From Agromyces cerinus (GTDB lineage: Bacteria > Actinomycetota > Actinomycetes > Actinomycetales > Microbacteriaceae): a DNA stretch of 64,000 nucleotides. The notes under the pieces were generated by a model. It was not told the DNA's origin, searched no databases, and saw only the letters and a program-made list of their open reading frames with translations. This document shows, piece after piece, positions 21,600 through 31,787 of the stretch. Location: positions 1,550,001-1,614,000 of the forward strand of contig NZ_JAFBCT010000001.1 of the NCBI RefSeq assembly GCF_016907835.1, read 5' to 3'. The translations under genes were made by a program, and so were the position numbers. Position 1 is the stretch's first letter. Every line of letters begins with the position of its first letter.

Positions 21600-22574
21600 T
21601 CAGCGTTCGACGACAGCTGATTCGAGCAGTGAGAGGGTCGCGGCATCCGCGTCGAGTTGGGCGCGAACGCCGAGCGGCAACGGCAGGTTCGGCGGAGTGT
21701 GGCCGATCTCGAGATTCGCGAGCACCGGGATGTCGCGGTCGCCGAGCACGTCGAGCACGATCTCGCGCAGCCCGGGACCGCCTTCGGTGACCTCGATGTC
21801 GGCGACGGGTCCGACCAGCATGCCTGCGATGCGATCGAGGATGCCGGCGTGGCGGAGCACGTGCAGATCGTTCCAGACCGCCGACGTGGCGGTGCCGACC
21901 TCCTCCCAGAAGAGGATGGCGCCGTCGAAGCGTTCGGGCGGCAGCGCGAACGGCGTCGCCTGCAGGCGCACGAGACGGTTGAGCAGGCCGCCGAGGAGCG
22001 GCCCGACCGCACGGCCGCCGTGCCAGCGTTCCCATTCGCCGTCGGACGGCAGCATGCCGACCGGTGACGTGCTCGTGAGCAGACGGGTCGACACGTCGGC
22101 GAGTTCCTGCCGCCGATCGGCGCCGGCCTCCTGCCATTCGCCGTACCCGAAGGTCACGAGATCGCCGTGCACGCCCACGAGACCCGTGCGGGAGTGCAGC
22201 GCGAGCAGCACGGCATCGATGTCGCTGAACCCGATGACCGGCTTCGGGTCGGCCTCGACGGCCGCGTAGTCGATCAGGTCGAGGTAGCCGAGCGTCATGC
22301 GACCGCCCGAGAGCGCGAAGATCGCGCGCACCTCAGGGTCGTGGAGCAGGCGGTTGAATTCCCCCGCGAGCTCGGCGGGCTGGGCCGCGCCCCACCACCA
22401 GTGACGCCCGATCTCGACGAGCGGCGAGATCTGCACGACGAAGCCGAGTCCCTCGAGTTCGGCGATGCCGCGTCTGAAGAGCGCCTCCTCGTCGGCGTCG
22501 AGGCCGCCTGAGAGCGCCGCCACGGCGACGGTGTCGCCTTGTTGCAACGCGCGCGGACGCAGCATCCGGACCAT
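21600..22574 (-). CDS. S66 family peptidase (LD-carboxypeptidase/MccF-like) with Thr at the nucleophile position
   Basis: A 324-residue protein of the S66 fold, whose members cut the L,D-bond of muropeptide tetrapeptides or inactivate microcin C-like compounds. The active-site block aligned to the usual GGxxS region reads GGRMTLGYLDLID (residues 90-102), which puts Thr94 where the nucleophilic Ser normally lies. The other catalytic elements look present: FWEE (Glu224/225) and GHTPPN (His292). The start ATG follows GAAAGGGG. It lies between fosX-like and DUF1990 genes, and both its neighbours and its fold suggest a cell-wall or antibiotic-related role. Confidence 0.85.
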   Translation of the reverse strand: MVRMLRPRALQQGDTVAVAALSGGLDADEEALFRRGIAELEGLGFVVQISPLVEIGRHWWWGAAQPAELAGEFNRLLHDPEVRAIFALSGGRMTLGYLDLIDYAAVEADPKPVIGFSDIDAVLLALHSRTGLVGVHGDLVTFGYGEWQEAGADRRQELADVSTRLLTSTSPVGMLPSDGEWERWHGGRAVGPLLGGLLNRLVRLQATPFALPPERFDGAILFWEEVGTATSAVWNDLHVLRHAGILDRIAGMLVGPVADIEVTEGGPGLREIVLDVLGDRDIPVLANLEIGHTPPNLPLPLGVRAQLDADAATLSLLESAVVER

Positions 22575-22704
22575 GCTCTGCCCCTTTCGGGGTGGACGCG
22601 ACCGCCCGATGCAGCTCGTGCGTTCCACCCGCCGACGGCGACCACGCTAGCGCTCGGCGCCCTCGGCGTCGATGACTCGGGCCGAGGTCTTCGAGAATGG
22701 AGGC

Positions 22705-23157
22705 ATGGCAGACACCACTCCTCGCATCGCCAGCTCAGGCCTCAGCCACGTGACCTTCATCGTCACCGACCTCGACCGCATGGAGACGATCCTCACGCGC
22801 GTGCTCGGAGCGGTGCGCGTGTACGACAGCGGCGCCGAGACGTTCTCGCTCTCGGAGGAGCGGTTCTTCCTCATCGGCGATGAGCCGACCGCGACCTGGG
22901 TCGCGATCATGCAGGGCGACGGTGAGCTGCCGCGCTCGTACAACCACGTCGCGTTCCAGGTCGACGCGAGTGCGCTCGACGAGCTGCGTCGCATCATCGA
23001 TTCGCTCGGCCTCGAGCAGCGCCCGCCGCGCTCACGGGTGCAGGGCGAGGGCGAGTCGATCTACTTCTCCGACGACGACGCGCATCTCTTCGAGCTGCAC
23101 ACCGGCTCGCTTCGCGAGCGGCTCAGCGCATACGCACCGACGACGCCTCGGACGTAG
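22705..23157 (+). CDS. fosX: FosX-type fosfomycin resistance hydrolase
   Basis: A 150-residue VOC-fold metalloenzyme that resembles Listeria FosX along its length: GLSHVTFIV, SGAETFSLSEERFFLIG, YNHVAFQV, RVQGEGESIYF and HLFELHTGSL. Metal ligands are His15, His81 and Glu130. Glu52 lies at the position of the general base Glu44 of FosX, which points to Mn-dependent hydrolysis of the fosfomycin epoxide rather than thiol transfer. ATG 22705 is chosen because GGAGG lies just upstream; an in-frame ATG at 22672 lacks one. The gene is convergent with lepA and divergent from the S66 peptidase gene. Activity is inferred from residues only. Confidence 0.85.
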   Translation: MADTTPRIASSGLSHVTFIVTDLDRMETILTRVLGAVRVYDSGAETFSLSEERFFLIGDEPTATWVAIMQGDGELPRSYNHVAFQVDASALDELRRIIDSLGLEQRPPRSRVQGEGESIYFSDDDAHLFELHTGSLRERLSAYAPTTPRT

Positions 23158-23167
23158 AACCCGAAGG

Positions 23168-25021
23168 CTACTTCTTGTCCTTCTTCTCGACGTCTCCGCT
23201 GAGCGCGGCGATGAACGCCTCTTGGGGGACCTCGACGCGACCGACCATCTTCATGCGCTTCTTGCCCTCCTTCTGCTTCTCGAGGAGCTTGCGCTTGCGG
23301 CTGATGTCACCGCCGTAGCACTTGGCCAGAACGTCTTTTCGCATCGCGCGGATCGACTCGCGCGCGATGATGCGGGCGCCGATCGCGGCCTGGATGGGCA
23401 CCTCGAACTGCTGGCGCGGAATGAGCTCCCGCAGGCGCCCGGTCATGAGCACGCCGTAGGCGTAGGCCTTGTCGCGGTGCACGATCGCGCTGAACGCGTC
23501 GACCTGCTCGCCCTGCAGCAGGATGTCGACCTTCACGAGGTCGGCTGCCTGGTCGCCCGTGGGCTCGTAGTCGAGCGAGGCGTAGCCGGCGGTCTTGGAC
23601 TTCAGCTGGTCGAAGAAGTCGAAGACGATCTCGCCGAGCGGCATGTTGTAGCGGATCTCGACCCGGTCTTCACCGAGGTACTCCATGCCGATGAGCGAAC
23701 CACGGCGCGACTGGCAGAGCTCCATGATCGTGCCCACATAGTCTTTCGGTGCGAGGATCGCGGCGCGCACCATGGGCTCGCGCACCTCGACGATCTTCGC
23801 CCCGGTCGGGAACTCGCTCGGGTTCGTGACCGTGACGGTCTTCTTGTCTTCGGTCGTCACCTCGTAGATCACCGACGGCGCGGTGGCGATGAGGTCGAGC
23901 CCGAACTCGCGCTCGAGGCGCTCGGTCACGATCTCGAGGTGCAGCAGGCCGAGGAAGCCGCAGCGGAACCCGAAGCCGAGTGCGACGGAGGTCTCGGGCT
24001 CGTAGACGAGCGCGGCATCCGACAGCTTCAGCTTGTCGAGCGCCTCGCGGAGCTCGGGGTAGTCGCTGCCGTCGATCGGGTAGAGACCCGAGAAGACCAT
24101 CGGCAGCGGCTCGGTGTACCCGGGCAGCGCTTCGGTCGCCGGCTTCGCGGCGGTCGTGACCGTGTCGCCGACCTTCGACTGGCGCACGTCTTTCACGCCG
24201 GTGATCAGGTAGCCGACCTCGCCGATGCCGAGACCCTTCGACGGAGTCGGCTCGGGCGCGCTCACGCCGATCTCGAGGATCTCGTGCGTCGCCCTCGTCG
24301 ACATCATCTGGATGCGCTCGCGCGGCTTCAGGTGGCCGTCGATCATGCGCACGTAGGTGACGACGCCGCGGTAGCTGTCGTAGACGGAGTCGAAGATCAT
24401 CGCGCGCGCCGGGGCATCCGCATCGCCGACCGGAGCCGGAATGCGCTCGACGACACGGTCGAGCAGCGCTTCGACGCCGACGCCGGTCTTGCCCGAGACC
24501 TTGAGCACGTCGTCGGGCGAACCGCCGATGAGGTCGGCGAGCTCCTTCGCGTACTTCTCGGGCTCGGCGGCCGGAAGGTCGATCTTGTTCAGCACCGGGA
24601 TGATCTCGAGGTCGTTCTCGAGGGCCAGGTAGAGGTTCGCGAGCGTCTGGGCCTCGATGCCCTGCGCCGCGTCGACGAGGAGGATCGCTCCTTCGCAGGC
24701 CGCGAGCGAACGGGAGACCTCGTAGCTGAAGTCGACGTGACCCGGCGTGTCGATCATGTTCAGCGCGTACGAGGCGCCCTCGACCTGCCACGGCATACGC
24801 ACGGCCTGGCTCTTGATCGTGATGCCGCGCTCGCGCTCGATGTCCATGCGATCGAGGTACTGAGCACGCATGTCTCGATCGCTCACGACGCCGGTGATAC
24901 CGAGCATGCGGTCGGCGAGCGTCGACTTGCCGTGGTCGATGTGCGCGATGATGCAGAAGTTGCGGATCAGCGCGGGGTCGGTGGCAGCAGGCACCGGCGG
25001 GTTCGTGGCTCTCGGGGACAT
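23168..25021 (-). CDS. lepA: Elongation factor 4 (LepA)
   Basis: Translational GTPase that acts on stalled or initiating ribosomes. The 617-residue length is standard. The N-terminal GTPase has [13 protein letters not shown] (G1), RGITIKSQ (switch I), DTPGHVDF (G3) and NKID (G4). The EF-G-like domains and the LepA-specific C-terminal domain follow ([19 protein letters not shown], residues about 562-580), ending with a Lys-rich tail. It is in its usual place between holA/rpsT and hemW. The intergenic region to the divergent kinase gene (25022-25101) contains a CGGATGCC octamer at 25060. Confidence 0.98.
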   Translation of the reverse strand: MSPRATNPPVPAATDPALIRNFCIIAHIDHGKSTLADRMLGITGVVSDRDMRAQYLDRMDIERERGITIKSQAVRMPWQVEGASYALNMIDTPGHVDFSYEVSRSLAACEGAILLVDAAQGIEAQTLANLYLALENDLEIIPVLNKIDLPAAEPEKYAKELADLIGGSPDDVLKVSGKTGVGVEALLDRVVERIPAPVGDADAPARAMIFDSVYDSYRGVVTYVRMIDGHLKPRERIQMMSTRATHEILEIGVSAPEPTPSKGLGIGEVGYLITGVKDVRQSKVGDTVTTAAKPATEALPGYTEPLPMVFSGLYPIDGSDYPELREALDKLKLSDAALVYEPETSVALGFGFRCGFLGLLHLEIVTERLEREFGLDLIATAPSVIYEVTTEDKKTVTVTNPSEFPTGAKIVEVREPMVRAAILAPKDYVGTIMELCQSRRGSLIGMEYLGEDRVEIRYNMPLGEIVFDFFDQLKSKTAGYASLDYEPTGDQAADLVKVDILLQGEQVDAFSAIVHRDKAYAYGVLMTGRLRELIPRQQFEVPIQAAIGARIIARESIRAMRKDVLAKCYGGDISRKRKLLEKQKEGKKRMKMVGRVEVPQEAFIAALSGDVEKKDKK

Positions 25022-25101
25022 CCTGACGATTCTCCCATGACTTCGCTTCAGACTTTCGACGGATGCCTCGTGGCACGCCCCCGGGCTACGCTCAGAGCAT
25101 C

Positions 25102-26340
25102 ATGGCGGTCATCGAGATCCCGAGCGAACGCGTCGCTCCATCGGCCCTGCGGCCGGTCTTCACGGCGCTGCGACTCGGCCTGCACGTGCTCGTCATCGGC
25201 CTCACGCTGTTCGTGGTCGTGCGCGCACTCCTCGACGACGCGCCCCATGAGATCGGGCTCACGGTGCTCGCCGTCGCATTCCTCGCCTGCTACGGCGCTG
25301 GGATCGCGGCTGCCCACCGCAACCTGCCCACCTGGGCGCGGGTGATCTGGCTCGTGAGCCTCCTCGTGCTGTGGGTCGGCATGTCGGCCATGACCCCCGA
25401 CGCGGCGTTCCTCGCGTTCCCGCTCTTCTTCCTCGAGTTGCATGTGCTCGCGGCACCGATCGCGGTGCCGCTCGTCGTCGTGACCTTCGGCCTGTCGGTC
25501 TGGGGCACGGCGTCGCACCTCGGATTCGAGGTCGGCTCGATCCTCGGCCCGCTGATCAGCGCGGGCGTCGCGATCGTGATCGGTCTCGGCTATCGCGCCA
25601 TGGCGCAGGAGACGCAGGAGCGCCAGGCGCTGATCCTCGACCTCATGGCGACTCGTGAGGAGCTCGCGGCGGCCAGCCGCGAAGCGGGCACCCTCGCCGA
25701 GCGCGAACGCCTCGCGAAGGAGATCCACGACACCGTCGCGCAGGGCCTGTCGAGCATCCAGATGCTGCTGCACGCCGCGGAGCGCGACGTCGCCGACGAA
25801 CCCACGCAGCAGAAGCTGCGACTCGCCCGCGAGACCGCCGCCCAGAACCTCGGCGAGACGCGCCGCTTCATCCGCGAGCTCGCTCCGCCCTCGCTCGACG
25901 CGCAGACCCTGCCGTCGGCGCTCCGGCGACTCACCGAGTCGACCACCGAGCAGTCGATGCAGTCCGGCACGCCGCTCCGGGTCGAGTTCTCCACGAGCGG
26001 TGAGCCCGTGATGCTGTCGATGGCGGCTGACGCCGCCCTCCTCCGCATCGCGCAGGGGTCGCTCGCGAACGTGCTGCAGCACGCCGGCGCCGCCCACGCG
26101 TCGGTCACGCTCAGCTACCTCGGTGACGAGATCGCACTCGACGTCGTCGACGACGGGGTCGGGTTCCGCACTTCCGAGGCAGAACGCGTCGACGGCGAGC
26201 CGGGCGACGCGGGCACCGGCGGATTCGGCCTTCGCGCCATCCGCCAGCGCGCTGCGGCCCTCGGCGGCAGCGTCGACATCGAGTCGACGCCCGGCGACGG
26301 CACGGCGATCTCCGTCCGCATCCCGGTGGTGAAGCCATGA
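25102..26340 (+). CDS. Sensor histidine kinase (HisKA_3, DegS/LiaS-like)
   Basis: A 412-residue kinase with about six hydrophobic segments in the first 165 residues and short external loops. A coiled-coil-like linker (about 165-200) leads to the HisKA_3 motif [20 protein letters not shown], with the phospho-accepting His near 211. The HATPase_c domain contains the N-box-like [25 protein letters not shown] and [15 protein letters not shown]. Its stop overlaps the response-regulator start (ATGA). It has no adjacent ABC transporter, unlike the kinase at 10041, so its targets are elsewhere. The start has no clear Shine-Dalgarno; a TACGCT box nine bases upstream hints at a short or absent leader. 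Confidence 0.92.
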   Translation: MAVIEIPSERVAPSALRPVFTALRLGLHVLVIGLTLFVVVRALLDDAPHEIGLTVLAVAFLACYGAGIAAAHRNLPTWARVIWLVSLLVLWVGMSAMTPDAAFLAFPLFFLELHVLAAPIAVPLVVVTFGLSVWGTASHLGFEVGSILGPLISAGVAIVIGLGYRAMAQETQERQALILDLMATREELAAASREAGTLAERERLAKEIHDTVAQGLSSIQMLLHAAERDVADEPTQQKLRLARETAAQNLGETRRFIRELAPPSLDAQTLPSALRRLTESTTEQSMQSGTPLRVEFSTSGEPVMLSMAADAALLRIAQGSLANVLQHAGAAHASVTLSYLGDEIALDVVDDGVGFRTSEAERVDGEPGDAGTGGFGLRAIRQRAAALGGSVDIESTPGDGTAISVRIPVVKP

Positions 26341-26960
26341 TCCGCATCCTCCTCAGCGACGACCATCCCGTCGTGCGCGCCGGCATCCGCGCGATGCTCG
26401 AGAGCGAACCCGATCTCGAGGTCATCGGCGAGGCCACGACGGCCGAAGACGCGGTGCGGCTGGCCGAGACATCCGCCGTCGACCTCGTGCTCATGGACCT
26501 GCAGTACCCGGGCGCGATGCAGGGCGCCGAGGCGACCCGGCGCATCCGCTCGCAGCTGGGATCACCCCGAGTGCTCGTGCTGACGAACTACGACACCGAC
26601 GCCGACATCCTGGGCGCGATCGAGGCCGGGGCGAGCGGCTACCTGCTGAAGGATGCCCCGCCCGCCGAGCTCATCGCCGCCGTGCACGCCGCGGCGGTCG
26701 GCGACGCCGCGCTCGCCCCCGGCGTCTCGTCGCGACTCGACGCGTCGCTCGCCAGCAGCGAACGGCTGACGGTGCGTGAGGCCGAGGTGCTCTCGCTCGT
26801 GGCCGAAGGCCGCACGAATCGCGAGATCGGCCGCGCCCTCTTCCTCAGCGAGGCGACCGTCAAGTCGCACCTCGTGCACATCTTCACGAAGCTCGGGGTC
26901 GGTTCGCGTACTGCCGCAGTCGCCAGGGCGCGCGAACTGGGTGCGATCAGGGCGGGCTGA
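26337..26960 (+). CDS. NarL/FixJ-family response regulator
   Basis: A 207-residue regulator paired with the preceding kinase. The receiver has the acidic pair in [12 protein letters not shown], the phospho-acceptor Asp in [10 protein letters not shown] (about residue 53; the usual MP is YP here) and Lys in [10 protein letters not shown]. The LuxR-type HTH spans about 142-200 ([22 protein letters not shown]). It overlaps the kinase by four bases. The alpha/beta hydrolase follows after three bases and may be co-transcribed. Confidence 0.93.
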   Translation: MIRILLSDDHPVVRAGIRAMLESEPDLEVIGEATTAEDAVRLAETSAVDLVLMDLQYPGAMQGAEATRRIRSQLGSPRVLVLTNYDTDADILGAIEAGASGYLLKDAPPAELIAAVHAAAVGDAALAPGVSSRLDASLASSERLTVREAEVLSLVAEGRTNREIGRALFLSEATVKSHLVHIFTKLGVGSRTAAVARARELGAIRAG

Positions 26961-26963
26961 CGG

Positions 26964-27809
26964 ATGCCTCGCGCTCGCGTCGTGCTCGTGCACGGACTCC
27001 GCACCTCATCGTCGATGTGGCGCAGGCAGCTCGAGCTCCTCGGAGCGCACGACCTCGACGTCGTCGCCATCGACCTGCCGGGGCACGGCCGCCGGATCGG
27101 CGAACCATTCACGGTCGAGGCGGCGCTGCAGACGATCGACGCAGCACTGAACCCTGCTGTCGGTGCAGACGAGGCCGCCGATCATTCGACACCGCGACTG
27201 CTCGTCGGACTGAGCCTCGGCGGCTACCTCGGGATCGAGTTCGCTGCGCGAAAACCCGATCGGCTCGACGGGCTCGTGGCGGCGTCGTGCAGCACGCGGC
27301 CGCGGGGCGCGCCGCTCGGCGGGTACCGACGGCTCTCGGCGCTCATCGGGCGGATGCCCGACCGCGGGCGGGGTCTCAACGACGCCATGGCCCGGCTCTT
27401 CCTCTCCCCCGAGGCCGTCGACGACGTGCTCGCGGGCGGCGTCGCCCTCGACGTCATGGCGCCCGCGCTCGAGGCCGTCGGCGAGCTCGACCCCGTCGTA
27501 TCCCTCGCGGCGATCGACCTGCCCGTCTGGCTCGTGAACGGGCGTTTCGACCATTTCCGATTCGAGGAGCGCCGGATGCTGCGCGCCACCCGCGACGGGC
27601 ACCTCGCCATCATTCCCGGCGCAACGCACCTCGTGAGCCTCATCCGACCCGACGATTTCGCCGCAATCGTGCTCGGCGCCGTCGCCGAGCTCGATCGCCG
27701 CGCCGCGGCCGGGCGCCGGCGTCGCAGCCCGGCTGGCGCGCCGTCGGAAGGGTCGCCGAGTTTCCCCGGGCAACTCGCAGGCGCGAACGTTGGTGACGTA
27801 CCCGCATAG
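26964..27809 (+). CDS. Alpha/beta hydrolase
   Basis: A 281-residue hydrolase with the oxyanion-region HG motif VLVHGLRTSSSMW near residue 8, nucleophile elbow GLSLGGYLG (Ser near 84), Asp in VNGRFDHFRFEE and the catalytic His in PGATHLVSL. The order and spacing match esterase or lipase-like members of the family; the substrate is unknown. The C-terminal 35 residues (Arg, Gly and Pro-rich) have no counterpart in the fold. The DNA encoding them overlaps the probable rpsT promoter. The start ATG lies three bases after the regulator stop. Confidence 0.87.
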   Translation: MPRARVVLVHGLRTSSSMWRRQLELLGAHDLDVVAIDLPGHGRRIGEPFTVEAALQTIDAALNPAVGADEAADHSTPRLLVGLSLGGYLGIEFAARKPDRLDGLVAASCSTRPRGAPLGGYRRLSALIGRMPDRGRGLNDAMARLFLSPEAVDDVLAGGVALDVMAPALEAVGELDPVVSLAAIDLPVWLVNGRFDHFRFEERRMLRATRDGHLAIIPGATHLVSLIRPDDFAAIVLGAVAELDRRAAAGRRRRSPAGAPSEGSPSFPGQLAGANVGDVPA

Positions 27810-27819
27810 CTGGTATCGT
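27790..27819 (+). promoter_or_regulatory. Probable rpsT promoter
   Basis: TTGGTG (27790-27795), an 18-base spacer and TATCGT (27814-27819) form a plausible sigma-70-type promoter about 110 bases before rpsT. It lies inside the 3' end of the hydrolase gene. Confidence 0.5.
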
Positions 27820-27927
27820 TGCCTGTTGGCTTGCGTGTGGGTCCCACCCCGCACGATTCGCCGGTGAGGCCCCTCTACCTTTCCCGGCACATCCGGTACC
27901 CGCACAAGAACGAAAGACGAACTCCAC

Positions 27928-28188
27928 GTGGCAAACATCAAGTCGCAGATCAAGCGCAACCGCACGAACCTCAAGGCGCAGGAGCGCAACAAGGCCGTCA
28001 AGAGCGAGCTGAAGACCGTCATCCGCACTGCGAAGGACGCGATCTCCACGGGCGACAAGGAGAAGGCGACGACCGCCCTCCGTGCCGCGACGCGCAAGCT
28101 CGACAAGGCTTCGAGCAAGGGCGTCATCCACAAGAACCAGGCCGCGAACCGCAAGTCGGCTCTCGCGAAGCAGGTCGCAGCGCTCTGA
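27928..28188 (+). CDS. rpsT: 30S ribosomal protein S20
   Basis: An 86-residue basic protein, essentially all-helical, that binds 16S rRNA early in 30S assembly. It begins [13 protein letters not shown] after the initiating residue and ends [16 protein letters not shown], both family signatures. The start codon is GTG; the usual mature N-terminus (Ala after Met) fits. It has a long 5' leader of about 100 bases, compatible with S20 autoregulation of its own translation. A strong terminator follows 15 bases after the stop. Confidence 0.98.
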   Translation: MANIKSQIKRNRTNLKAQERNKAVKSELKTVIRTAKDAISTGDKEKATTALRAATRKLDKASSKGVIHKNQAANRKSALAKQVAAL

Positions 28189-28203
28189 CGCGAACACGCA
28201 CTC

Positions 28204-28241
28204 GATGAAGGCCCCGGCACGGATGTGTCGGGGCCTTCGTC
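28204..28241 (+). terminator. rpsT terminator
   Basis: A stem of 17 pairs including two G-U wobbles (28204-28220 with 28225-28241), centred on GGCCCCG/CGGGGCC, with a four-base loop, starts 15 bases after the rpsT stop. The remaining 100 bases to the holA stop hold nothing I can identify. Confidence 0.85.
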
Positions 28242-28341
28242 ATGCCCGAGGTCATCCATCGACGCGTGCACGACGCCGCGAACTCGCGCACCGAGGTAGG
28301 AGCCGTGCGCAGGAGGAGCGGTCGCTCGAACGGCGCGTTCG

Positions 28342-29379
28342 TCAGGCGCGACCGCGCGAGGAGATGACGCCGACGAGTCGTTCGAGGGCGAACACCGGAT
28401 CGCGTTCGGCGCCCTTGACCGCGGCATCCGTCGCTGCGAGTGCTTCGATCGCCCGGCCGAGGCCCTCGTCGGTCCAACCGGCGAGATCGCGTCGCGCTCG
28501 GTCGACCTGCCACGGTGCCAGGCCGAGCGAGCCGGCGAGCTGTGCGCCGCCGCCTCGAGTGCCAGACACTTTGGCCATCGTGCGCACCTTCATCGCGAAC
28601 GCCGCGACCATGGGCACGGGGTCGGCACCGCTGTCGAGCGCATGCCGGAGCGCGATCAGCGCCTCGCCATGCCTGCCGGCGATCGCTGCGTCGGCCACCG
28701 CGAACGCGTTGGTCTCGACGCGGCCGCCGTAGTAGCGCGCAACAACGGCTTCGGTGATGTCGGATGGCGCGTCGGCGAGCAGCTGACGGCAGGCCGCGGA
28801 GAGTTCGCGCAGATCGTCGCTGAATGCGCCGACGAGAGCCCGCAATGCCCCAGGGCTGATCTTGCGGCCCGCCGTGCGGAACTCGGCCGCCGCGAAGTCC
28901 TGCTTCTCGGCGTCCTTCTTCAATTCGGCGCAGACGACCTCGATGCCACCTCCGCCACCGCCGCGAATCGCGTCGAGGAGCTTCTTGCCGCGCACGCCGT
29001 TGCGGTGGCGGAGTACGAGAGTCGTGGACTCGGCCGTCTGCGAGAGGTAGTCGAGCGCGTCGAGCAGGAAGTCGTCGCTCGCGCGTTCGACACCGCTGAC
29101 GCGGATGAGGCGCGGCTCGCCGAACAACGAGGGACTCGCGAGCGTCATGAGCTCGCCTCGCCGGTAGCCGTCGGCTTCGAGATCGCTCACTTCAAGGGCC
29201 GGGTCTTCGGAGCGCAGGAAGTCGCGCAACATCGTGATCGACCGCTCGGCGAGCACGTCTTCAGCACCCGTGACGAGCACCACCGGTGCCGGCCGGATCG
29301 CGTGCCATGCGAGTTGCGGGATCGCCGCCTTCGCCTTGGGCGATGCCCCTGAGCGCGATGCGCCTGTGCGCGATGCCAC
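28342..29379 (-). CDS. holA: DNA polymerase III subunit delta
   Basis: Clamp-loader subunit that opens the beta sliding clamp. The 345-residue protein has an N-terminal basic tail (about 22 residues), then APVVLVTGAEDVLAERSI (the delta-subunit P-loop-like region without Walker A function) and YRRGELMTLASPSLFGEPRLIRV. The C-terminal collar domain contains AFSDDLRELSAACRQLL. The GTG start is preceded by GGGAGGTG. The comEA-comEC-holA order is the common bacterial arrangement; comEC ends 26 bases upstream. Confidence 0.94.
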   Translation of the reverse strand: MASRTGASRSGASPKAKAAIPQLAWHAIRPAPVVLVTGAEDVLAERSITMLRDFLRSEDPALEVSDLEADGYRRGELMTLASPSLFGEPRLIRVSGVERASDDFLLDALDYLSQTAESTTLVLRHRNGVRGKKLLDAIRGGGGGGIEVVCAELKKDAEKQDFAAAEFRTAGRKISPGALRALVGAFSDDLRELSAACRQLLADAPSDITEAVVARYYGGRVETNAFAVADAAIAGRHGEALIALRHALDSGADPVPMVAAFAMKVRTMAKVSGTRGGGAQLAGSLGLAPWQVDRARRDLAGWTDEGLGRAIEALAATDAAVKGAERDPVFALERLVGVISSRGRA

Positions 29380-29405
29380 CGCACCTCCCGTTCGTCACAA
29401 CGAGT

Positions 29406-31787
29406 CTACGGGCCGCCGGCGACACCGGCGGAGTCGCGCTCGGTCCAGAGCTCGAAGCCGCCGGCTTCAGCGGTCAACAGCGCGGCGCCCGACTGATCGG
29501 TGCGCACCACCGCCGTGCCGTTCGCACGCAGCAGGTCGAGGAGCCGGTCCGTCGGGTGGCCGTAACCGTTGTCGGCGCCCACTCCGATGACCCCGACCGT
29601 TGCAGCGAGCTCGTCGTAGAGACGCTCGCTCTGGTCGGCTGAACCGTGATGCGCGACCTTCACGAGATCGACCGGGCCGAGCGTCGCGGACCGCAGCACC
29701 CGGGCCTGCGCCTCCTCACCGAGGTCGCCGAGGAAGAGGCCACGGTACTCGGGTGTCGAGACGTCGAGCACCACGCTGGCGTCGTTGCCCGGCGGCGCGT
29801 CTGGTCGAGGCCAGACCACGCGCCAGCGCGCGTCGCCGAGGTTGCCGCCGAAGCCGGCCACCACCTCGACCGGCTCAGCGCCCGCCGCGACGAGCGGATC
29901 CAGCGCACGCGTCGACCGGTCGCCGTCGAGCGGGCCATGGAGAACGGTCTCGACGAGACCGGCGACCGCCGGCACTCCCCCGACGTGATCGGCATCCCAG
30001 TGCGTCAGCACGAGCAGGTCGATGCGGGAGATGCCGAGCAGACCCAGGCAGCGCGAGAGCGCGGCAGGATCCGGCCCGGTGTCGATCAGCGCCGTCGCCT
30101 CGCCTGAGCGCACGAACACCGCGTCGCCCTGCCCGATGTCGCACGCGGCGACATCCCATTCGGTCGGCCGCGTCGCCGCGCCGATGAGCGGCCTGCCGGC
30201 GAAGAGTCCCACCGGCACGGCGATCGCCACGACGAGCACCGCTCCCGCGATGCCGCGGAGTCGCCGTCGACGCCGCGACCCCAGGAGGAGCCAGAGTGCG
30301 AGCGCCGTGCATGCCGCGAGCAGCAGCGCACCCGGGGCATCCGGCAGCCATTCGAGGCGGGCCGCAGGCATGGTCGACGAGGCCCGAGCGAGCAATGCGA
30401 TCCACGAGGCGGGCAGCCACGCGAGCTGGAGGCACGCGAACCCGACCGAGGGCAGCACCGGCAGGAGCAGGCAGCCGATAAGCCCGACCACCGTGCCGAT
30501 GGGCGCTGCAGGTGCCGCGAGCAGGTTCGCCGGCACACCGTAGAGGGCGAGCGCAGGGTCGAGCAGCACGAGCACCGGCTGGCAGGCCAACTGGGCGGCG
30601 AGCGGCACGCCGATGACGGCGGCGACAGGCAGCGGCATCCAGCGTGCGAGTGCGACGGTGAGCGGCCGGGCGAGCAACAGGAGCCCTGCCGTCGCGAACA
30701 CCGACAGCGCGAACCCGTAGTCGCGGGCGTACCACGGGTCGGCCACCAGCAGCACGACGACCGCCAGTGAGAGCGCGGCGGAGCCGCCACCCGGCCGACC
30801 CGCTGCGACCGCCACGAGCACGACGACGGCCATCGTCGCTGCACGAACGACGCTCGCCTCGGGTGTGACGAGCACCACGAACCCGGCGAGAGCCGCAAGG
30901 GCGAGCACGACACGCAGCAGTCGAGGCAGGCCGAGCAGCGCGGCGAAGGCGAATGCCGCTGCGGTCACGATGGCGCAGTTCGCCCCCGAGACCGCCGTCA
31001 GATGGCTCAGCGACGACGCCTTCATGGCCGCGTCGAGGCCCTCGTCGACGGCACTCGTGTCGCCGATGGCGAGCCCGGGCACGAGCGCTCCGCCGTCGCC
31101 GCCGAGCGCGCCGGCGGTCTCGGCGAAGCCGGTGCGCAGGCCGACGGTCCACGCGAGCCACGGCGGTGGCAGCGAGACCGAACGGATGTCTCCCACCGGC
31201 GCCAACCGGAACGCCGACCCTTCATCGGCCGGCAATGCTGTGACACGAGCCGCGAACGTGACCCGGGCGCCGAGCTGCAGTTCACCCGCGGGCAGCGACA
31301 GCGCCGTCGTCACCGGTACCGCGTGCGCCGCGGCGTCGTCGATGACGACGAGTCTGCCCTCGACCCGGAGCGGCGGAGTGTCGCCCTCGGCGAACCAGTT
31401 CGAGCGCATCGCCCGCGGGGCGCCGGTGAGTTCGATCGTGACCTCGGGTGATCGATGGTCCTGGGCCGCGACGGCGAGTGGCGAGGACTCTCGCGTGCCG
31501 AGCCCGAGCGCCACGGAGCTCGCCACGAGGGCGCCGCCCGACACCACGACGAGCGCCGTCGCCGCCGCGCGAACGAACGGTGCGGCGACGGCGCCATCCC
31601 TGAGCGCCGCAGCCCGACGACGCTCGCGCAGCACTCCGATGACCGCGAGAACTGCAGCGAGGCACGCCGTCGCCCACAGCGCCCACGCGACGAGCGCTGC
31701 CCCTGAAGCGCCTCCGGGGATACCGATGGCGCACCACGCCACCGCCCACGCGGACATCGCGGGCAGGAGCAGGCGGAGGTCGCGCAC
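29406..31787 (-). CDS. comEC: ComEC/Rec2 DNA-uptake channel protein
   Basis: Polytopic membrane protein proposed to carry single-stranded DNA across the cytoplasmic membrane in natural transformation. The 793 residues include an N-terminal segment with three helices and a DUF4131/OB-like region (about 50-210). The Competence domain follows (about 225-520, around eight helices, opening with HLTAVSGANCAIV), and then a C-terminal metallo-beta-lactamase domain (about 545-775). That domain has the metal motif LTHWDADHVGG and a later HHGSADQS. The start GTG follows the comEA TGA directly. All expected domains are present, so it is not degenerate. Confidence 0.95.
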   Translation of the reverse strand: MRDLRLLLPAMSAWAVAWCAIGIPGGASGAALVAWALWATACLAAVLAVIGVLRERRRAAALRDGAVAAPFVRAAATALVVVSGGALVASSVALGLGTRESSPLAVAAQDHRSPEVTIELTGAPRAMRSNWFAEGDTPPLRVEGRLVVIDDAAAHAVPVTTALSLPAGELQLGARVTFAARVTALPADEGSAFRLAPVGDIRSVSLPPPWLAWTVGLRTGFAETAGALGGDGGALVPGLAIGDTSAVDEGLDAAMKASSLSHLTAVSGANCAIVTAAAFAFAALLGLPRLLRVVLALAALAGFVVLVTPEASVVRAATMAVVVLVAVAAGRPGGGSAALSLAVVVLLVADPWYARDYGFALSVFATAGLLLLARPLTVALARWMPLPVAAVIGVPLAAQLACQPVLVLLDPALALYGVPANLLAAPAAPIGTVVGLIGCLLLPVLPSVGFACLQLAWLPASWIALLARASSTMPAARLEWLPDAPGALLLAACTALALWLLLGSRRRRRLRGIAGAVLVVAIAVPVGLFAGRPLIGAATRPTEWDVAACDIGQGDAVFVRSGEATALIDTGPDPAALSRCLGLLGISRIDLLVLTHWDADHVGGVPAVAGLVETVLHGPLDGDRSTRALDPLVAAGAEPVEVVAGFGGNLGDARWRVVWPRPDAPPGNDASVVLDVSTPEYRGLFLGDLGEEAQARVLRSATLGPVDLVKVAHHGSADQSERLYDELAATVGVIGVGADNGYGHPTDRLLDLLRANGTAVVRTDQSGAALLTAEAGGFELWTERDSAGVAGGP

